A stretch of 64,000 nt of DNA from NCBI GenBank assembly GCA_018261615.1, contig JAGTSE010000026.1:1-64000 (forward strand). Direction: 5' to 3'. Positions 8,526 to 17,884 of the stretch are shown in pieces (the first letter of the stretch is position 1; each line of letters opens with the position of its first letter). Source of the stretch: Pseudomonadota bacterium. GTDB lineage: Bacteria; Pseudomonadota; Gammaproteobacteria; Enterobacterales; Enterobacteriaceae. The notes under the pieces were generated by a model. The model saw only the letters and a program-made list of their open reading frames with translations, did no database searches and had not been told where the DNA came from. The position numbers and the translations under genes were made by a program.

Positions 8526-9662
8526 ATGAAGAGTTTTGGTGGGAAAGTCTCTTTAATGGCCGTACTGATTTCCGGCCTGGCGGGCGCGCACAGCGCATTG
8601 GCGGAAGAAATTAAAATCGGTGTGGTGCTGCCGCTGAGCGGCGCGCTGAGCGGCTATGGTCAGCCTTCACAAAAAGGTCTGGATCTGATTCAGGGCATCA
8701 CCCCGACGCTGAAAAACGGCGACACTATTAAGCTTATCGTGATCGACGATAAGAGTGACAAAGTCGAAGCGGCGAACGCCATGCAGCGCCTGGTATCCAG
8801 CGATAAAGTGGATGCCGTGATCGGTGAAGTGACCTCTTCAAATACACTGGCGATGGTGAAAATCGCCGACGACACCAAAACGCCGTTGGTCTCTTCGACG
8901 GCGACGAACGACCGTGTTACCCGCAACCATCCGTATGTCAGCCGCGTCTGCTTCTCGGACAGCTTCCAGGGCGTGGTCGGCGCGAACCTCGCGTCTCGCG
9001 ATCTGAAAGCCAAAACCGCAGCCATCGTGTTTGACAGCAGCAATGACTACTCGGTTGGCCTGGCAAAAGCCTTCCGCACCCAGTTCCTGAAAAACGGCGG
9101 CACCATTCCTATCGAAGTACAGGCGCCATCGGGCAGCAAAGATTTCAAAGCGCAACTCTCCAGCGTGAAAGCGAAAAACGTCGACATGATCTACATGCCG
9201 ATTTACTACACCGAAGGCGCGCTGATTGCCGTGCAGGCGAAACAGCTCGGCCTCGACAAACCGGTCGTGGGCGGCGATGGACTGGCGGCAGACCCGGTAT
9301 TTTTCGAAGTGGGTAAAGATGCGGTCAACGGCTATATGACCACCGATTACTACTCACCTAACGCCAAAGAGCAGACACCTGCCGGTGAAACCTTTATCAA
9401 AGCCTGGGAAGAGAAGTTCAAAACCCCGACCCACACCTGGGGGGCAATGGCGGCCGACGCCTACAACGTGATAGTCAACGCCATGAACCAGTGTGATAAC
9501 CCGCGTGATCGCGTCTGCGTTAACGAGAAAATTCGCGCCACCAAAGACTTCCAGGGCGTGACCGGTACGCTGACGCTGAAAGATGGCGATGCGGTGCGCA
9601 GTGCGGTGATCAACGAAGTGAAAGACGGCCAGCTAGCCTTTAAAACCGTAGTCAATCCGTAG
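8526..9662 (+). CDS. Branched-chain-type amino acid ABC transporter substrate-binding protein
   Basis: 378-residue periplasmic protein starting MKSFGGKVSLMAVLISGLAG at 8526, behind a GAGG ribosome site; 15 codons upstream of it are probably not translated. The signal peptide ends near AHSALA|EE. The mature protein begins IKIGVVLPLSGALSGYGQPSQKG, the LivJ/LivK-type (type I periplasmic binding) fold, with VIGEVTSSNT and the central DSSNDYSVGLAKAF hinge segment. It is the first gene of a complete five-gene importer. Linkage to the divergent D-glutamate operon suggests an acidic, D- or N-acylated amino acid rather than leucine, but the ligand is not determined. Confidence 0.9.
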   Translation: MKSFGGKVSLMAVLISGLAGAHSALAEEIKIGVVLPLSGALSGYGQPSQKGLDLIQGITPTLKNGDTIKLIVIDDKSDKVEAANAMQRLVSSDKVDAVIGEVTSSNTLAMVKIADDTKTPLVSSTATNDRVTRNHPYVSRVCFSDSFQGVVGANLASRDLKAKTAAIVFDSSNDYSVGLAKAFRTQFLKNGGTIPIEVQAPSGSKDFKAQLSSVKAKNVDMIYMPIYYTEGALIAVQAKQLGLDKPVVGGDGLAADPVFFEVGKDAVNGYMTTDYYSPNAKEQTPAGETFIKAWEEKFKTPTHTWGAMAADAYNVIVNAMNQCDNPRDRVCVNEKIRATKDFQGVTGTLTLKDGDAVRSAVINEVKDGQLAFKTVVNP

Positions 9663-9694
9663 GCAGTAACCGGCTGTTAATAAGAGGTTTTTTA

Positions 9695-10594
9695 ATGGAT
9701 GGTGCCATTTTTTTCCAGCAGGTAGTCAACGGCATGAGTCTGGGCGGCATGTACGCCCTGATCGCCATCGGCTACACCATGGTTTACGGGGTTCTGCGCC
9801 TGATTAACTTCGCGCATGCAGATGTGATGATGGTCGGCGCATTTGCCACCCTGTTTCTGTTTTCCTCTATTGGGCTGCCCTTTGGGGTAGCCATTTTTAT
9901 GACCCTCGGTTTGTGCGGCCTGCTGGGCATGTTCATTGACCGGGTCGCCTATCGCCCGCTGCGCCAGGCATCGAAAATTTCGATGCTGATCACCGCTATT
10001 GGCGTCAGTTTTTTTCTCGAAAACCTGTTCAACGTGCTGTTTGGTGGCAGTACCCGCTTCTTTTCCGCGCCGGACTATTTCAACAAAACGCTGACTTTCG
10101 GCCACATCATCATTACCAACGTGGCGTGGATCGTGCCGCTGATCACCGTGCTGTTGTTGCTGGCGATCCTCTGGCTGCTCTATCGCACTCGCTATGGTAT
10201 GGCGATCCGCGCAGTGGCGTTTGACGTTAATACCGTGCGGCTGATGGGCATCGATGCGAACCGCATTATTTCGCTGGTGTTTGCCCTCGGCAGCAGCCTC
10301 GCGGCGCTGGGTGGGGTGTTTTACTCCATCAGCTACCCAACCATTGACCCGTTAATGGGCGTGCTGATTGGCCTGAAAGCCTTTGCTGCGGCGGTACTTG
10401 GCGGTATTGGCAGCGTCACCGGCGCGGTGCTCGGCGGCTTTATTCTCGGTTTTACCGAAGTGGTCGCGGTTGCCATTTTCCCGGAGCTTGGCGGCTATAA
10501 GGACGCGTTCGCTTTCATGTTTTTGATTTTGGTCTTGTTGTTCCGCCCGGTAGGCATTATGGGTGACGAACGCCTGGAAAGGAGCCGTTTCTGA
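9695..10594 (+). CDS. Branched-chain-type ABC transporter permease (LivH family)
   Basis: 299-residue inner-membrane permease with about eight hydrophobic segments. The start (FFQQVVNGMSLGGMYALIAIGYTMVYGVLRLINFAHAD) and the GGIGSVTGAVLGGFILGFTE loop, which contacts the ATPase, are typical of LivH. It follows the binding protein after 32 bases, and its stop overlaps the next start (TGATG). It forms the membrane channel with the LivM-type partner. Confidence 0.92.
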   Translation: MDGAIFFQQVVNGMSLGGMYALIAIGYTMVYGVLRLINFAHADVMMVGAFATLFLFSSIGLPFGVAIFMTLGLCGLLGMFIDRVAYRPLRQASKISMLITAIGVSFFLENLFNVLFGGSTRFFSAPDYFNKTLTFGHIIITNVAWIVPLITVLLLLAILWLLYRTRYGMAIRAVAFDVNTVRLMGIDANRIISLVFALGSSLAALGGVFYSISYPTIDPLMGVLIGLKAFAAAVLGGIGSVTGAVLGGFILGFTEVVAVAIFPELGGYKDAFAFMFLILVLLFRPVGIMGDERLERSRF

Positions 10595-11640
10595 TGTTGA
10601 ACCCGACCACGACGCTTGCCGCGCAGGGGCGTAACCTGCTTATTATTCTGATCACCATTGCGCTACTGGTGGGGATTAACCTGCTGTTTAACGACTACAT
10701 TGTGCGGGTGATCAGCACCGTTTTCGTGTTTATGATCCTCGCCGTCAGCTACAACCTGATTAACGGCGTCACCGGCCAGCTTTCGCTCGAACCTAACGGG
10801 TTTGTCGCCGTTGGCGCGTATGTCACCGCGCTGTTTATTCTCTCCAGCGACAGCAAGATGGATATGTTCGAAATGGCGGCGCCCAGTCCATTTATTATGG
10901 TGCTGCACGCCAGCTTCCTGCCCGCGCTGTTAATCAGCGGCGTGTGTGCTGCCGTGCTGGCAGTGTGCCTGGCGTTTCCGGTGTTCCGCGTGCGCGGTGA
11001 CTATCTGGCGATTGTCACGCTGGGCTTCGGTTTTATTATCAAGATCCTCGCCATTAACAACCCGCAAATCACCAACGGCGCGATTGGGCTAAACGATATT
11101 CCCCAGCAACCGCATCTGCTGTTCTGGTGCGGCCTGTTCGCGCTGGCGGCAACCGGGATGATCCTGCAACTGGTGTGGTCGAAGTATGGCCGCATGATGA
11201 AGGCGATTCGCGACGATGAAGATGCGGCAATTGCGATGGGTATCAATACCTTCCGTATTAAAACCTGCGCCTTCGCCACCAGCGCTTTTTTTGAAGGGAT
11301 TGGCGGCGGCCTGCTGGCCTCACTGCTGACGACGATCTCGCCAGGATTGTTTGATTTTATGCTCACCTTCCAGTTGCTGATCATTATTGTGCTCGGCGGT
11401 CTGGGCAGTACCACTGGTGCGTTGCTGGGCACTATTGTGGTGGTGGGTAGCGGCGAATGGCTGCGTTTCCTTGACCAGCCGCTGTTGCTGTTCGGTCACG
11501 ATCTTGGTGCCTACCCGGGGCTACGTATGGTGGTCTTCTCGCTGCTGCTGTTACTGATTATGTTGTTCGCCCGCGAAGGGTTGCTGGGGAAAAAAGAGCT
11601 ATGGCAGTTGCGCAGAAGGAGCCGTCATGTCAGCAAATAA
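10594..11640 (+). CDS. Branched-chain-type ABC transporter permease (LivM family)
   Basis: 348-residue second permease of the importer. The NGVTGQLSLEPNGFVAVGAY segment, the VRGDYLAIVTLGFGFIIKI block and the GLGSTTGALLGTIVVV coupling loop are LivM hallmarks. An insertion around SSDSKMDMFEMAAPS is typical of the longer LivM forms. The 3' end overlaps the LivG-type ATPase gene by 14 bases, indicating coupled translation. Confidence 0.92.
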   Translation: MLNPTTTLAAQGRNLLIILITIALLVGINLLFNDYIVRVISTVFVFMILAVSYNLINGVTGQLSLEPNGFVAVGAYVTALFILSSDSKMDMFEMAAPSPFIMVLHASFLPALLISGVCAAVLAVCLAFPVFRVRGDYLAIVTLGFGFIIKILAINNPQITNGAIGLNDIPQQPHLLFWCGLFALAATGMILQLVWSKYGRMMKAIRDDEDAAIAMGINTFRIKTCAFATSAFFEGIGGGLLASLLTTISPGLFDFMLTFQLLIIIVLGGLGSTTGALLGTIVVVGSGEWLRFLDQPLLLFGHDLGAYPGLRMVVFSLLLLLIMLFAREGLLGKKELWQLRRRSRHVSK

Positions 11641-12409
11641 CGTCATCCTGCAAGTCGAGGATATTGTGATGCAGTTCGGCGGGTTACGGGCCATCGACAA
11701 CGTCAGTTTCCATGTCGATGAAGCCGAGATTTTCGGCCTTATCGGTCCCAATGGCGCGGGGAAAACCACGCTATTTAACGTCATCACTGCTAACTACAAA
11801 CCCACCAGCGGTGGCGTGACGCTGGCGGGGAAATCGATCAAAGGGCTGAAGCCCAACCAGGTGGTGAATGCCGGTATTGCACGTACCTTCCAGAATATAC
11901 GCCTGTTTAACTCGATGACGGTGCTGGAAAACGTAATGGTCGGTCTGGATCACGCCAGCCGCTATTCGCTGCTGGAAGCGGCGCTGCATATTGGCCGCTA
12001 TTTCCCGGCTGAACGCGCCGCGCGGGCAAAGGCGATGGAACTGTTGGAATATATCGGCATTGCTGAGTACGCCAATTTGCAGGCCACCAATCTGAGTTAT
12101 GGCAACCAGCGTAAAGTGGAGATTGCCCGCGCGCTGGCAACGGCGCCGCAACTGCTATTGCTGGATGAGCCCGCCGCCGGGATGAACCCGAAAGAGACAG
12201 AGGATCTGGCCGGGCTGATTTTCCGCATGCGCAAGGATTATCAACTGAGCGTGCTGCTCATTGAACATGACATGCCTTTCGTCAACGCATTGTGCGAACG
12301 GGTAATGGTGCTGGAGTATGGCAAACCGCTGTTTAGCGGCCTGATGTCTGAGGCGATCCAACATCCGGAGGTGATCTCCGCCTACCTGGGAGAGGTACGT
12401 TATGCTTAG
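11627..12409 (+). CDS. Branched-chain-type ABC transporter ATP-binding protein (LivG family)
   Basis: 260-residue cytoplasmic ATPase. Walker A is GPNGAGKTT near residue 40. The ABC signature is degenerate, LSYGNQRKVEIARAL, as is normal in LivG, followed by Walker B LLLLDEPAAGMNP and an H-loop in IEHDMPFV. It pairs with the LivF-type subunit; the two genes overlap by eight bases. Confidence 0.93.
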   Translation: MSANNVILQVEDIVMQFGGLRAIDNVSFHVDEAEIFGLIGPNGAGKTTLFNVITANYKPTSGGVTLAGKSIKGLKPNQVVNAGIARTFQNIRLFNSMTVLENVMVGLDHASRYSLLEAALHIGRYFPAERAARAKAMELLEYIGIAEYANLQATNLSYGNQRKVEIARALATAPQLLLLDEPAAGMNPKETEDLAGLIFRMRKDYQLSVLLIEHDMPFVNALCERVMVLEYGKPLFSGLMSEAIQHPEVISAYLGEVRYA

Positions 12410-13097
12410 CGCCCGCGAATTAAAGGTATTTTACGGCGTCATTCAGGGGCTGAAAGGCGTTGATATTGAAATCAATGATCGTGAAATTGTTACGTTGATT
12501 GGCAGCAACGGCGCGGGAAAAACCTCGACGCTGAACGGGATCATCAACCTGGTGCGCTCAACCGGGACAGTGAATTTCCTCAATGAGGATATCTCGCGCA
12601 GCCAGACGCACCATATTGTGCGTAAAGGGCTGGCGCTGGTGCCGGAAGGCCGCAAAATCTTCACCAACCTGACCATCGAAGAAAACCTGCGCATGGGGGC
12701 GTATAACAACCTCGCAAACTTCACCCGCCTGCGGGATCGCATGTTTACCCTGTTCCCGCGCCTGAAGGAGCGGCGTAAGCAAATGGCAGGCACCATGAGC
12801 GGCGGTGAGCAGCAGATGCTGGCGATCGCCCGCGCATTGATGAGTGAGCCGGTATTATTGATGCTGGATGAGCCAAGCCTCGGTCTCGCCCCGAAGGTGG
12901 TGGGCGAGCTGTTTACCACCATCCGCCAGTTGCGCGAAGAGAACATCACCATTCTGCTGGTAGAGCAAAACGCTACTGCGGCGCTGACCATCGCCGATCG
13001 CGCCTATGTGCTGGAGAATGGCAAGATTGTGCTTTCCGGCGCAGCGCAGGAGGTGCTCGCCAACCCGGAAGTGAAAAAGATGTACCTCGGCGGGTAA
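12402..13097 (+). CDS. Branched-chain-type ABC transporter ATP-binding protein (LivF family)
   Basis: 231-residue ATPase and last gene of the importer operon. Walker A is GSNGAGKTS, the signature is MSGGEQQMLAIARAL, and Walker B is VLLMLDEPSLGLAP followed by LLVEQN. The EGRKIFTNLTIEENL segment is family-typical. After its stop the base composition changes abruptly toward the AT-rich retron island. Confidence 0.93.
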   Translation: MLSARELKVFYGVIQGLKGVDIEINDREIVTLIGSNGAGKTSTLNGIINLVRSTGTVNFLNEDISRSQTHHIVRKGLALVPEGRKIFTNLTIEENLRMGAYNNLANFTRLRDRMFTLFPRLKERRKQMAGTMSGGEQQMLAIARALMSEPVLLMLDEPSLGLAPKVVGELFTTIRQLREENITILLVEQNATAALTIADRAYVLENGKIVLSGAAQEVLANPEVKKMYLGG

Positions 13098-13200
13098 ATA
13101 TCCTTAATCTGCAATTACAGCCGAAATGTGTAATTCAGGAGAGATTGCTATATTGCACCCATTACTTTATGACACAATGTGTATTAAGATTGAATGCTAT

Positions 13201-13226
13201 AAAAAGAGGGCTGGAACATTCCAGCC
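13201..13226 (-). terminator. Hairpin between the importer and retron operons
   Basis: In the 201-base gap, GGCTGG / CCAGCC arms (13209-13226, loop about six bases) are followed in the minus direction by CTCTTTTT. It most likely ends the leftward retron operon and may also stop the rightward importer transcript. The rest of the gap holds nothing recognisable. Confidence 0.5.
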
Positions 13227-13298
13227 TTTGGTACATGTTCTGATGTTGTTAGCGATGAAAAAAAATTAAGTCAAAAGGTCATTATTCGGGGGTACTCA

Positions 13299-13946
13299 TT
13301 AATATTGTTCGTTATAAATCCATGCATGCGTAAGCGCAGTGCTGAATTCCAGATCAGCTACTCGCATCAATTCTCCGTTTAAGAACTCATCCCACTCATC
13401 AGGACTAAACTCATCTTGCATTTTATAAAAACCTGTAATTAGATATAATTCTGCCTGAATCGCTTTTCGACGACTACCATACAAAACCGGGTCGTCATTA
13501 AGATTAAATACACGGATTGTCTCAAGAGCTTTGTGTTTATCAATAGCACTGAGTCCCTCCCGAGGACGTACCTTACCGCTTATTAAAAAATGCAGGAAAA
13601 ATGAAGGGTTTTCATCATCCGGTTTAATTAATTCTTCGGGTAAATAGTCTCCAGCTCCATTATCCTTATAGATACCACAACGCTGCCACCCCCCTTTTTG
13701 TCTGGTATCACCACATGAACCAAAAATATTTTCCCAGACAAAAGTGAGCGCCTTAAATTCATCTCGATTGCGAAAGTGCTCAATGTGTTTGCGATCTAAA
13801 CGGCATTCGCAGTATGCACAATAGCCATTTTGCATACGAGCAAGTGCCAACCAGATGTCATCTTTATTGACATTTTCCCAGTGATGTCGTCCCCCAACAA
13901 GCCCATTCAGGCAATTTGGTTTTGTTGATCTGGTTAATCGCTTCAT
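13299..13946 (-). CDS. ptuB: Retron effector PtuB-like HNH endonuclease
   Basis: 215-residue HNH-type protein. A CAYCECRL cysteine pair, HIEHFRNR histidines and [10 protein letters not shown] form the metal-binding ββα-nuclease core, as in PtuB and related retron-associated HNH proteins (TIGR02646-like). Its start overlaps the ptuA stop by four bases (ATGA), so ATPase and nuclease are coupled, as expected for subunits of one complex. In type I-A retrons this pair is the toxic effector held inactive by the msDNA-RT complex; the related Eco7 effector is reported to act on tRNA-Tyr. The low GC content contrasts with the flanking genes. Confidence 0.88.
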   Translation of the reverse strand: MKRLTRSTKPNCLNGLVGGRHHWENVNKDDIWLALARMQNGYCAYCECRLDRKHIEHFRNRDEFKALTFVWENIFGSCGDTRQKGGWQRCGIYKDNGAGDYLPEELIKPDDENPSFFLHFLISGKVRPREGLSAIDKHKALETIRVFNLNDDPVLYGSRRKAIQAELYLITGFYKMQDEFSPDEWDEFLNGELMRVADLEFSTALTHAWIYNEQY

Positions 13947-15586
13947 TGTGGTTGATTCCTTTCATGCCACTTAGCCAGAGCTTTACGTTTCATCGCCTGG
14001 AGTCTAATTAATGCCTCGCATTTTTTCAGCTCGGAACTATCTTCACCAAAATGTTTTTTAATTTTCTCATATAGATCTTTCGCTAAAGGATTATCGTCAT
14101 ACTCTTTATCATCAAGTGCAGTTTCAAGTTCGTCAACCCAATGGGATTCAGCAATATGTGGAGGTGCAGCAAATACACGCATGACTAATTCGAGAATATC
14201 CGAGTTAATGACACCCTTTGTCTGAAATTTTGGTGGCTCGAGATAAACAACAGCCTCTTCCTCATATTCAATAAATTGGCGAACACAACGCTTGTCAACA
14301 GTAGATAAGACAATCGGGCTATGCGTTGTGATAATCTTTTGAAGGTTTGGGAATACATCTTGCAAGTTTGCAATAACGTCTTGTTGCCATTTCGGATGAA
14401 GATGAAGCTCAATTTCATCTATTAATATAATTCCTCTGCCCTCAAAAGGGTTCTCAAGCAGTGGATTTAACATAACCATTCGTCTGGCAAGATCAGCCAC
14501 CAACCCCAAGAAAACACGCTGTCCATCTGAGAGTTGTTCAATGGTAACTTCGTTATTATCACTAATGACCTTAACCACATCGGAACCAGAAGAGGTATCA
14601 ACCCAAATGTTACTTATACTTGGTACAACTGTACTTATCGCTTTAACAATTAATTTTTTTTGTAATGCTTCAGGTAATGTTCCTGTTTTAACCAGCTTTG
14701 ACTCTTTTGAAATAGCATCAGCCAGCTTTAACTCTGCCTCGTCAAGTAATGGCTTAACTGAAACTAACCCATTTTCAACTGACAGTTTTAAATCCCGGAC
14801 TTGTTGTCTAATCGTTTCAATGCCATTTGTAAAATCTCCAGCCGTCCGTTTATGGAGCGCAATAAACCATTCTATAAAATGATCAAAACGTCCTGCGCCA
14901 GACAAAGCATTGGTATATGCATCCAGACGCTCTTCTCTCTGTTCGTTACTATCTTTTATAAGGCGGTTGAATGGGTGAGAACGCTCAACGGAATAAAAAG
15001 CAAACACGGGTAAATTGATGGCTTGTTTATCATTCACCACCCTCAGCACATCGGCTATTTCTTTTATTTCTTTAACTAATCCATCTCTACGAGTAGAATT
15101 TCCTGATACTGCTCTGGACAGCCTGACTGATATATTCTTAAGCCCTTTCCCGAAATAGAAATTGCTGCTGACATCTGTATATTTTTGTACGGATTCATTT
15201 CGAATATCAGTCGTTTCACTTAATCGTTGGCCTACTCCCTCTTCTTTGAGGATATTTGCACTGAACCAGCTAAGGGTTTTCGCAATCGCTGAAAGAATGC
15301 TCGACTTCCCCTGTCCATTATTTCCGATGATAACAGTAAGATCATCTTCAAACATGACATCCAATAAGGAAAAACGACGAAAATCAACCAAGGAGAGCGA
15401 ACGAAGATACAATGAATTCTCAGGTCGGAATACTCCGAATGTATCTACAGCGCCATTTTGTAAGTAGTCCCGACAGCGCTTAAACCACTCATCTGAATTT
15501 TCATTGTGGTCAGAAGTAAGCTGGAAAAGTTCAAATGATGATAGCAAACTTCCCCCACGAGCCCGTCTTTCAAGTTGCTTATTCAT
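13943..15586 (-). CDS. ptuA: Retron effector PtuA-like AAA/ABC-type ATPase
   Basis: 547-residue ATPase of the SMC/OLD-like class. Walker [12 protein letters not shown] is at residues 86-96, preceded by the [15 protein letters not shown] strand typical of these proteins. A long middle part, probably helical, spans about 220-330. The signature is LSDGQR, Walker B is [14 protein letters not shown] and the D-/H-loop region is [10 protein letters not shown]. This matches the Septu PtuA ATPase used by type I-A retrons (Vc95, Ec83, Ec78). Its start overlaps the RT stop (TAATG). There is no nuclease domain of its own, so cleavage must come from PtuB. Confidence 0.88.
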   Translation of the reverse strand: MNKQLERRARGGSLLSSFELFQLTSDHNENSDEWFKRCRDYLQNGAVDTFGVFRPENSLYLRSLSLVDFRRFSLLDVMFEDDLTVIIGNNGQGKSSILSAIAKTLSWFSANILKEEGVGQRLSETTDIRNESVQKYTDVSSNFYFGKGLKNISVRLSRAVSGNSTRRDGLVKEIKEIADVLRVVNDKQAINLPVFAFYSVERSHPFNRLIKDSNEQREERLDAYTNALSGAGRFDHFIEWFIALHKRTAGDFTNGIETIRQQVRDLKLSVENGLVSVKPLLDEAELKLADAISKESKLVKTGTLPEALQKKLIVKAISTVVPSISNIWVDTSSGSDVVKVISDNNEVTIEQLSDGQRVFLGLVADLARRMVMLNPLLENPFEGRGIILIDEIELHLHPKWQQDVIANLQDVFPNLQKIITTHSPIVLSTVDKRCVRQFIEYEEEAVVYLEPPKFQTKGVINSDILELVMRVFAAPPHIAESHWVDELETALDDKEYDDNPLAKDLYEKIKKHFGEDSSELKKCEALIRLQAMKRKALAKWHERNQPQ

Positions 15587-16521
15587 TAGTTGCTCCTGTA
15601 GAGGCGCCGGATCAAAGCATCAGTATATTTCTTACTCATTTTAGTAATGAACTCAGGCTCAATATGAGAAGCAAATGCCAACAGCCCACGAAGATAATTC
15701 GTATCAGCATCATCTAATAGACCATATTTATACTGATTTATTAAGTGTTTCATAAAGCGTTTACGCTCTCTACCTAAAGATAATTTGCCTTCATTGTTGA
15801 TGGTAACCCCAGTGACATGGCGGTTATGAGCCTTCGACGAGAAAACTGTTTTACCGTGGTTAAGTCGTAATGCATTCTTGTATAGTTCCTTTAACAAACT
15901 TTGTATAAAAGCAGGGAGTATTTTTAGTAAATCTTTGGTATTGGTTGAAAAGGTCAGGTCATCGGCATAACGCGTATAAACAATATCTAACCTCTTGCAC
16001 TCGTCGCTTAAAAGTCTGTCAAATTCGTACAAACAAAAATTTGAAACCGCTGGAGATGATGGTGCACCTACGCTCAACATCAATGTCCGTGCGCTACGCT
16101 TAGTGGGTTGCCAAAATAAAAGTCGATCAATATATATCTTATCCTGATGTAAGAAGGTAGGCACCTCTGCAGAACACTGTTCAATACAACGCCAGAAAAT
16201 TGCTGGAGTGATTGAATTAAAAAAATCTTCAAGATCAGTTTTCAACAAATACTGATTGGCAGTGTGTGCTTCTGCGTTATCCCGAATGCTTCTTCCCACA
16301 CGATACGCCATAGCAGCCTCGTGTACGGGTAACGGATAAGCATGGACAAACGCACGTTGATACTCTTTTAACGTTTTCGTTGGTTGAGCTATCACCCGAA
16401 AACCATTTGTGCGCTTAGGTATCCTGTAGACTTTATATTTGCGCGGGGCACTTTGCAGATAGAGACTTACGTCAGACTCATCTTGATGAAGAAATATAGA
16501 TAACTCTTTAATAATCCCCAT
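15586..16521 (-). CDS. Retron reverse transcriptase (type I-A, Ec78/Eco7-like)
   Basis: 311-residue reverse transcriptase. Retron-specific blocks are present: NAxxH as NAEAH (82-86), catalytic LKTDLEDFF (about 93-101), SVGAPSSP (150-156), YADD (185-188) and VTG (236-238). Residues 25-45 ([19 protein letters not shown]) and the GRERKRF segment strongly recall the Ec78 enzyme. It would prime on the 2'-OH of a guanosine in the msr RNA just upstream and copy msd into msDNA. It is the first protein of a three-gene coupled operon, directly downstream of the RNA gene and a hairpin terminator. All catalytic residues are intact. Confidence 0.95.
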   Translation of the reverse strand: MGIIKELSIFLHQDESDVSLYLQSAPRKYKVYRIPKRTNGFRVIAQPTKTLKEYQRAFVHAYPLPVHEAAMAYRVGRSIRDNAEAHTANQYLLKTDLEDFFNSITPAIFWRCIEQCSAEVPTFLHQDKIYIDRLLFWQPTKRSARTLMLSVGAPSSPAVSNFCLYEFDRLLSDECKRLDIVYTRYADDLTFSTNTKDLLKILPAFIQSLLKELYKNALRLNHGKTVFSSKAHNRHVTGVTINNEGKLSLGRERKRFMKHLINQYKYGLLDDADTNYLRGLLAFASHIEPEFITKMSKKYTDALIRRLYRSN

Positions 16522-16533
16522 AAAAGCACCTAT

Positions 16534-16565
16534 AAAAAGGCCCGGTACAGCAATGTTTCCGGGCC
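16534..16565 (-). terminator. Hairpin with T-run between the msr-msd RNA and the RT gene
   Basis: In the minus direction GGCCCGG, an 18-base loop and CCGGGCC are followed by TTTTT, a rho-independent terminator shape. It begins a few bases after the retron RNA and ends about 12 bases before the RT start. Partial termination here would make RNA in excess over protein mRNA. Confidence 0.7.
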
Positions 16566-16568
16566 TGA

Positions 16569-16711
16569 CTCTTTACTAGAGGAAGCGAAAGTGCCGCAAC
16601 CTGAAGGAGGAACGAGTTCAGGTTGCGGCACTTTCGCAACCCTAAATGCGTTCAATAAATTAGTGTCTGGCTAATCACCCGACAAGACGTAATACGTCCA
16701 ACACTAAAGAG
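16569..16711 (-). ncRNA. Retron msr-msd non-coding RNA
   Basis: Short inverted repeats a1 (CTCTTTA, minus strand, 16705-16711) and a2 (TAAAGAG, 16569-16575) close the RNA. The base after a1, in TTTAG at 16704, is the expected branching guanosine. The msr part (about 16640-16704) contains a small hairpin (GACGTATTACGTC) and GGGTGATTAGCC. The msd part is a perfect 21-bp hairpin with an 11-base loop (arms 16585-16605 and 16617-16637, loop 16606-16616), which would become the msDNA stem. Layout and spacing to the RT agree with Ec78-type retrons. Boundaries are set by the a1/a2 pair. Confidence 0.9.
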
Positions 16712-16865
16712 CAATCCGATTTTACATCACTACACAGACATTAACAACACAACATTTCAATGTTAATTCAATGAATTAGCATTAAGTTCCTATACAGAAT
16801 GAGACGAATCAACATGTAAATATCCCACGAAATCTGACCATTCATTTTCAGCCAACTTCCTGCAT

Positions 16866-17768
16866 TCAATGCAATTCAGGCCAGCAATGCTCCTCTGAGG
16901 CCGCCGTTGCCAGCAGCCAGTCGCGGAAATCCCGGCTCATCCGCTGCAATACGGCGGATTCGTCGTACACCAGATAATAGGCAATCGGTGAGGCGACGGT
17001 AATGGCCAGTGGGCAGATCAAACGCCCGCAGCTTAATGCCTCCGCCACCAGCACCCGGCGCACCAGCGCAATGCCCCTGCCCGCCAGCGCGGCTTCAATC
17101 ACACCGTTCGAGTCGATAAACACTGGCCCTTTATCAGTATCCACATTATGTATGCCCTGCGTGTCGAACCACAAACGCCAGTCCAGCCGGTGTTCATCGT
17201 GCAGCAGCGGGTAATTCAGTAATTCGCTCGGTGATCCGGGCCGGTTTTCCGCCAGCAACGCCGGGCTGCATACTGGCAACAGGTGGTCGTTCACCAGGCA
17301 GTGCGACTGAAGCCCAGGATACACGCCCGCACCGTGACGCACGGCAAAATCGATCCCTTCATTGCTCAGATTGACCACCCGGTTAGTGGTATTAATTTGC
17401 ACCTCCACGCCGGGATGCAGTTTCTCGAAAGCGCCCAATCGCGGCAACAACCACTGAATGGCGAAACCGGGCGTGCAACTGACGGTGACTTTGCTCTGGC
17501 AGGCATTATCCATCAGGCGCTGCGTAGCCTGCGATATCTGGTTAAACGCAGGCTGAATAGCGCGCAGGTAAATGTGCCCTTCCGCGGTCAGCGCCAGAAA
17601 ACGTGGCCCGCGCATAAACAGCCGGACGTTCAGCCACGCCTCAAGCCTGGCGATTTGCTGGCTCACGGCACTGGCGGTAATGCATAACTCCTCGGCCGCC
17701 GCTTTCATACTCATATGTCGGGCGACGGTAGCAAAACAGATTAATGCCTGAAGGGGCGGTAGGGTCAT
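16866..17768 (-). CDS. LysR-family transcriptional regulator (GcvA-like)
   Basis: About 300 residues. An N-terminal winged helix-turn-helix (LQALICFATVARHMSMKAAAEE, then SAVSQQIARLE) is followed by a LysR substrate-binding domain with the family's GIDFAVRHGAGVYPGL block. The start at 17768 (MTLPPLQ) matches related proteins; nine upstream codons are possible. It is divergent from the EamA exporter with about 115 bases between them, the classic arrangement of a LysR regulator with its target. TGCAACTAAACTGTAGC and TTTTTAGTTAAAAA in the gap are plausible operator material. Confidence 0.85.
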   Translation of the reverse strand: MTLPPLQALICFATVARHMSMKAAAEELCITASAVSQQIARLEAWLNVRLFMRGPRFLALTAEGHIYLRAIQPAFNQISQATQRLMDNACQSKVTVSCTPGFAIQWLLPRLGAFEKLHPGVEVQINTTNRVVNLSNEGIDFAVRHGAGVYPGLQSHCLVNDHLLPVCSPALLAENRPGSPSELLNYPLLHDEHRLDWRLWFDTQGIHNVDTDKGPVFIDSNGVIEAALAGRGIALVRRVLVAEALSCGRLICPLAITVASPIAYYLVYDESAVLQRMSRDFRDWLLATAASEEHCWPELH

Positions 17769-17884
17769 TGCGGCTCTCCGCATAATTAAGTGCAACTAAA
17801 CTGTAGCAAAAATGCTGATTTGTCAGCCTGATGCCGCCGGGGTAAAACATTTTTAGTTAAAAACGCAACACAAGGAGTTGCACA

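Noticed and set aside
13098..16865. Prophage or integrative element carrying the retron
   Set aside because: No integrase, tRNA target or direct repeats are visible at either edge.
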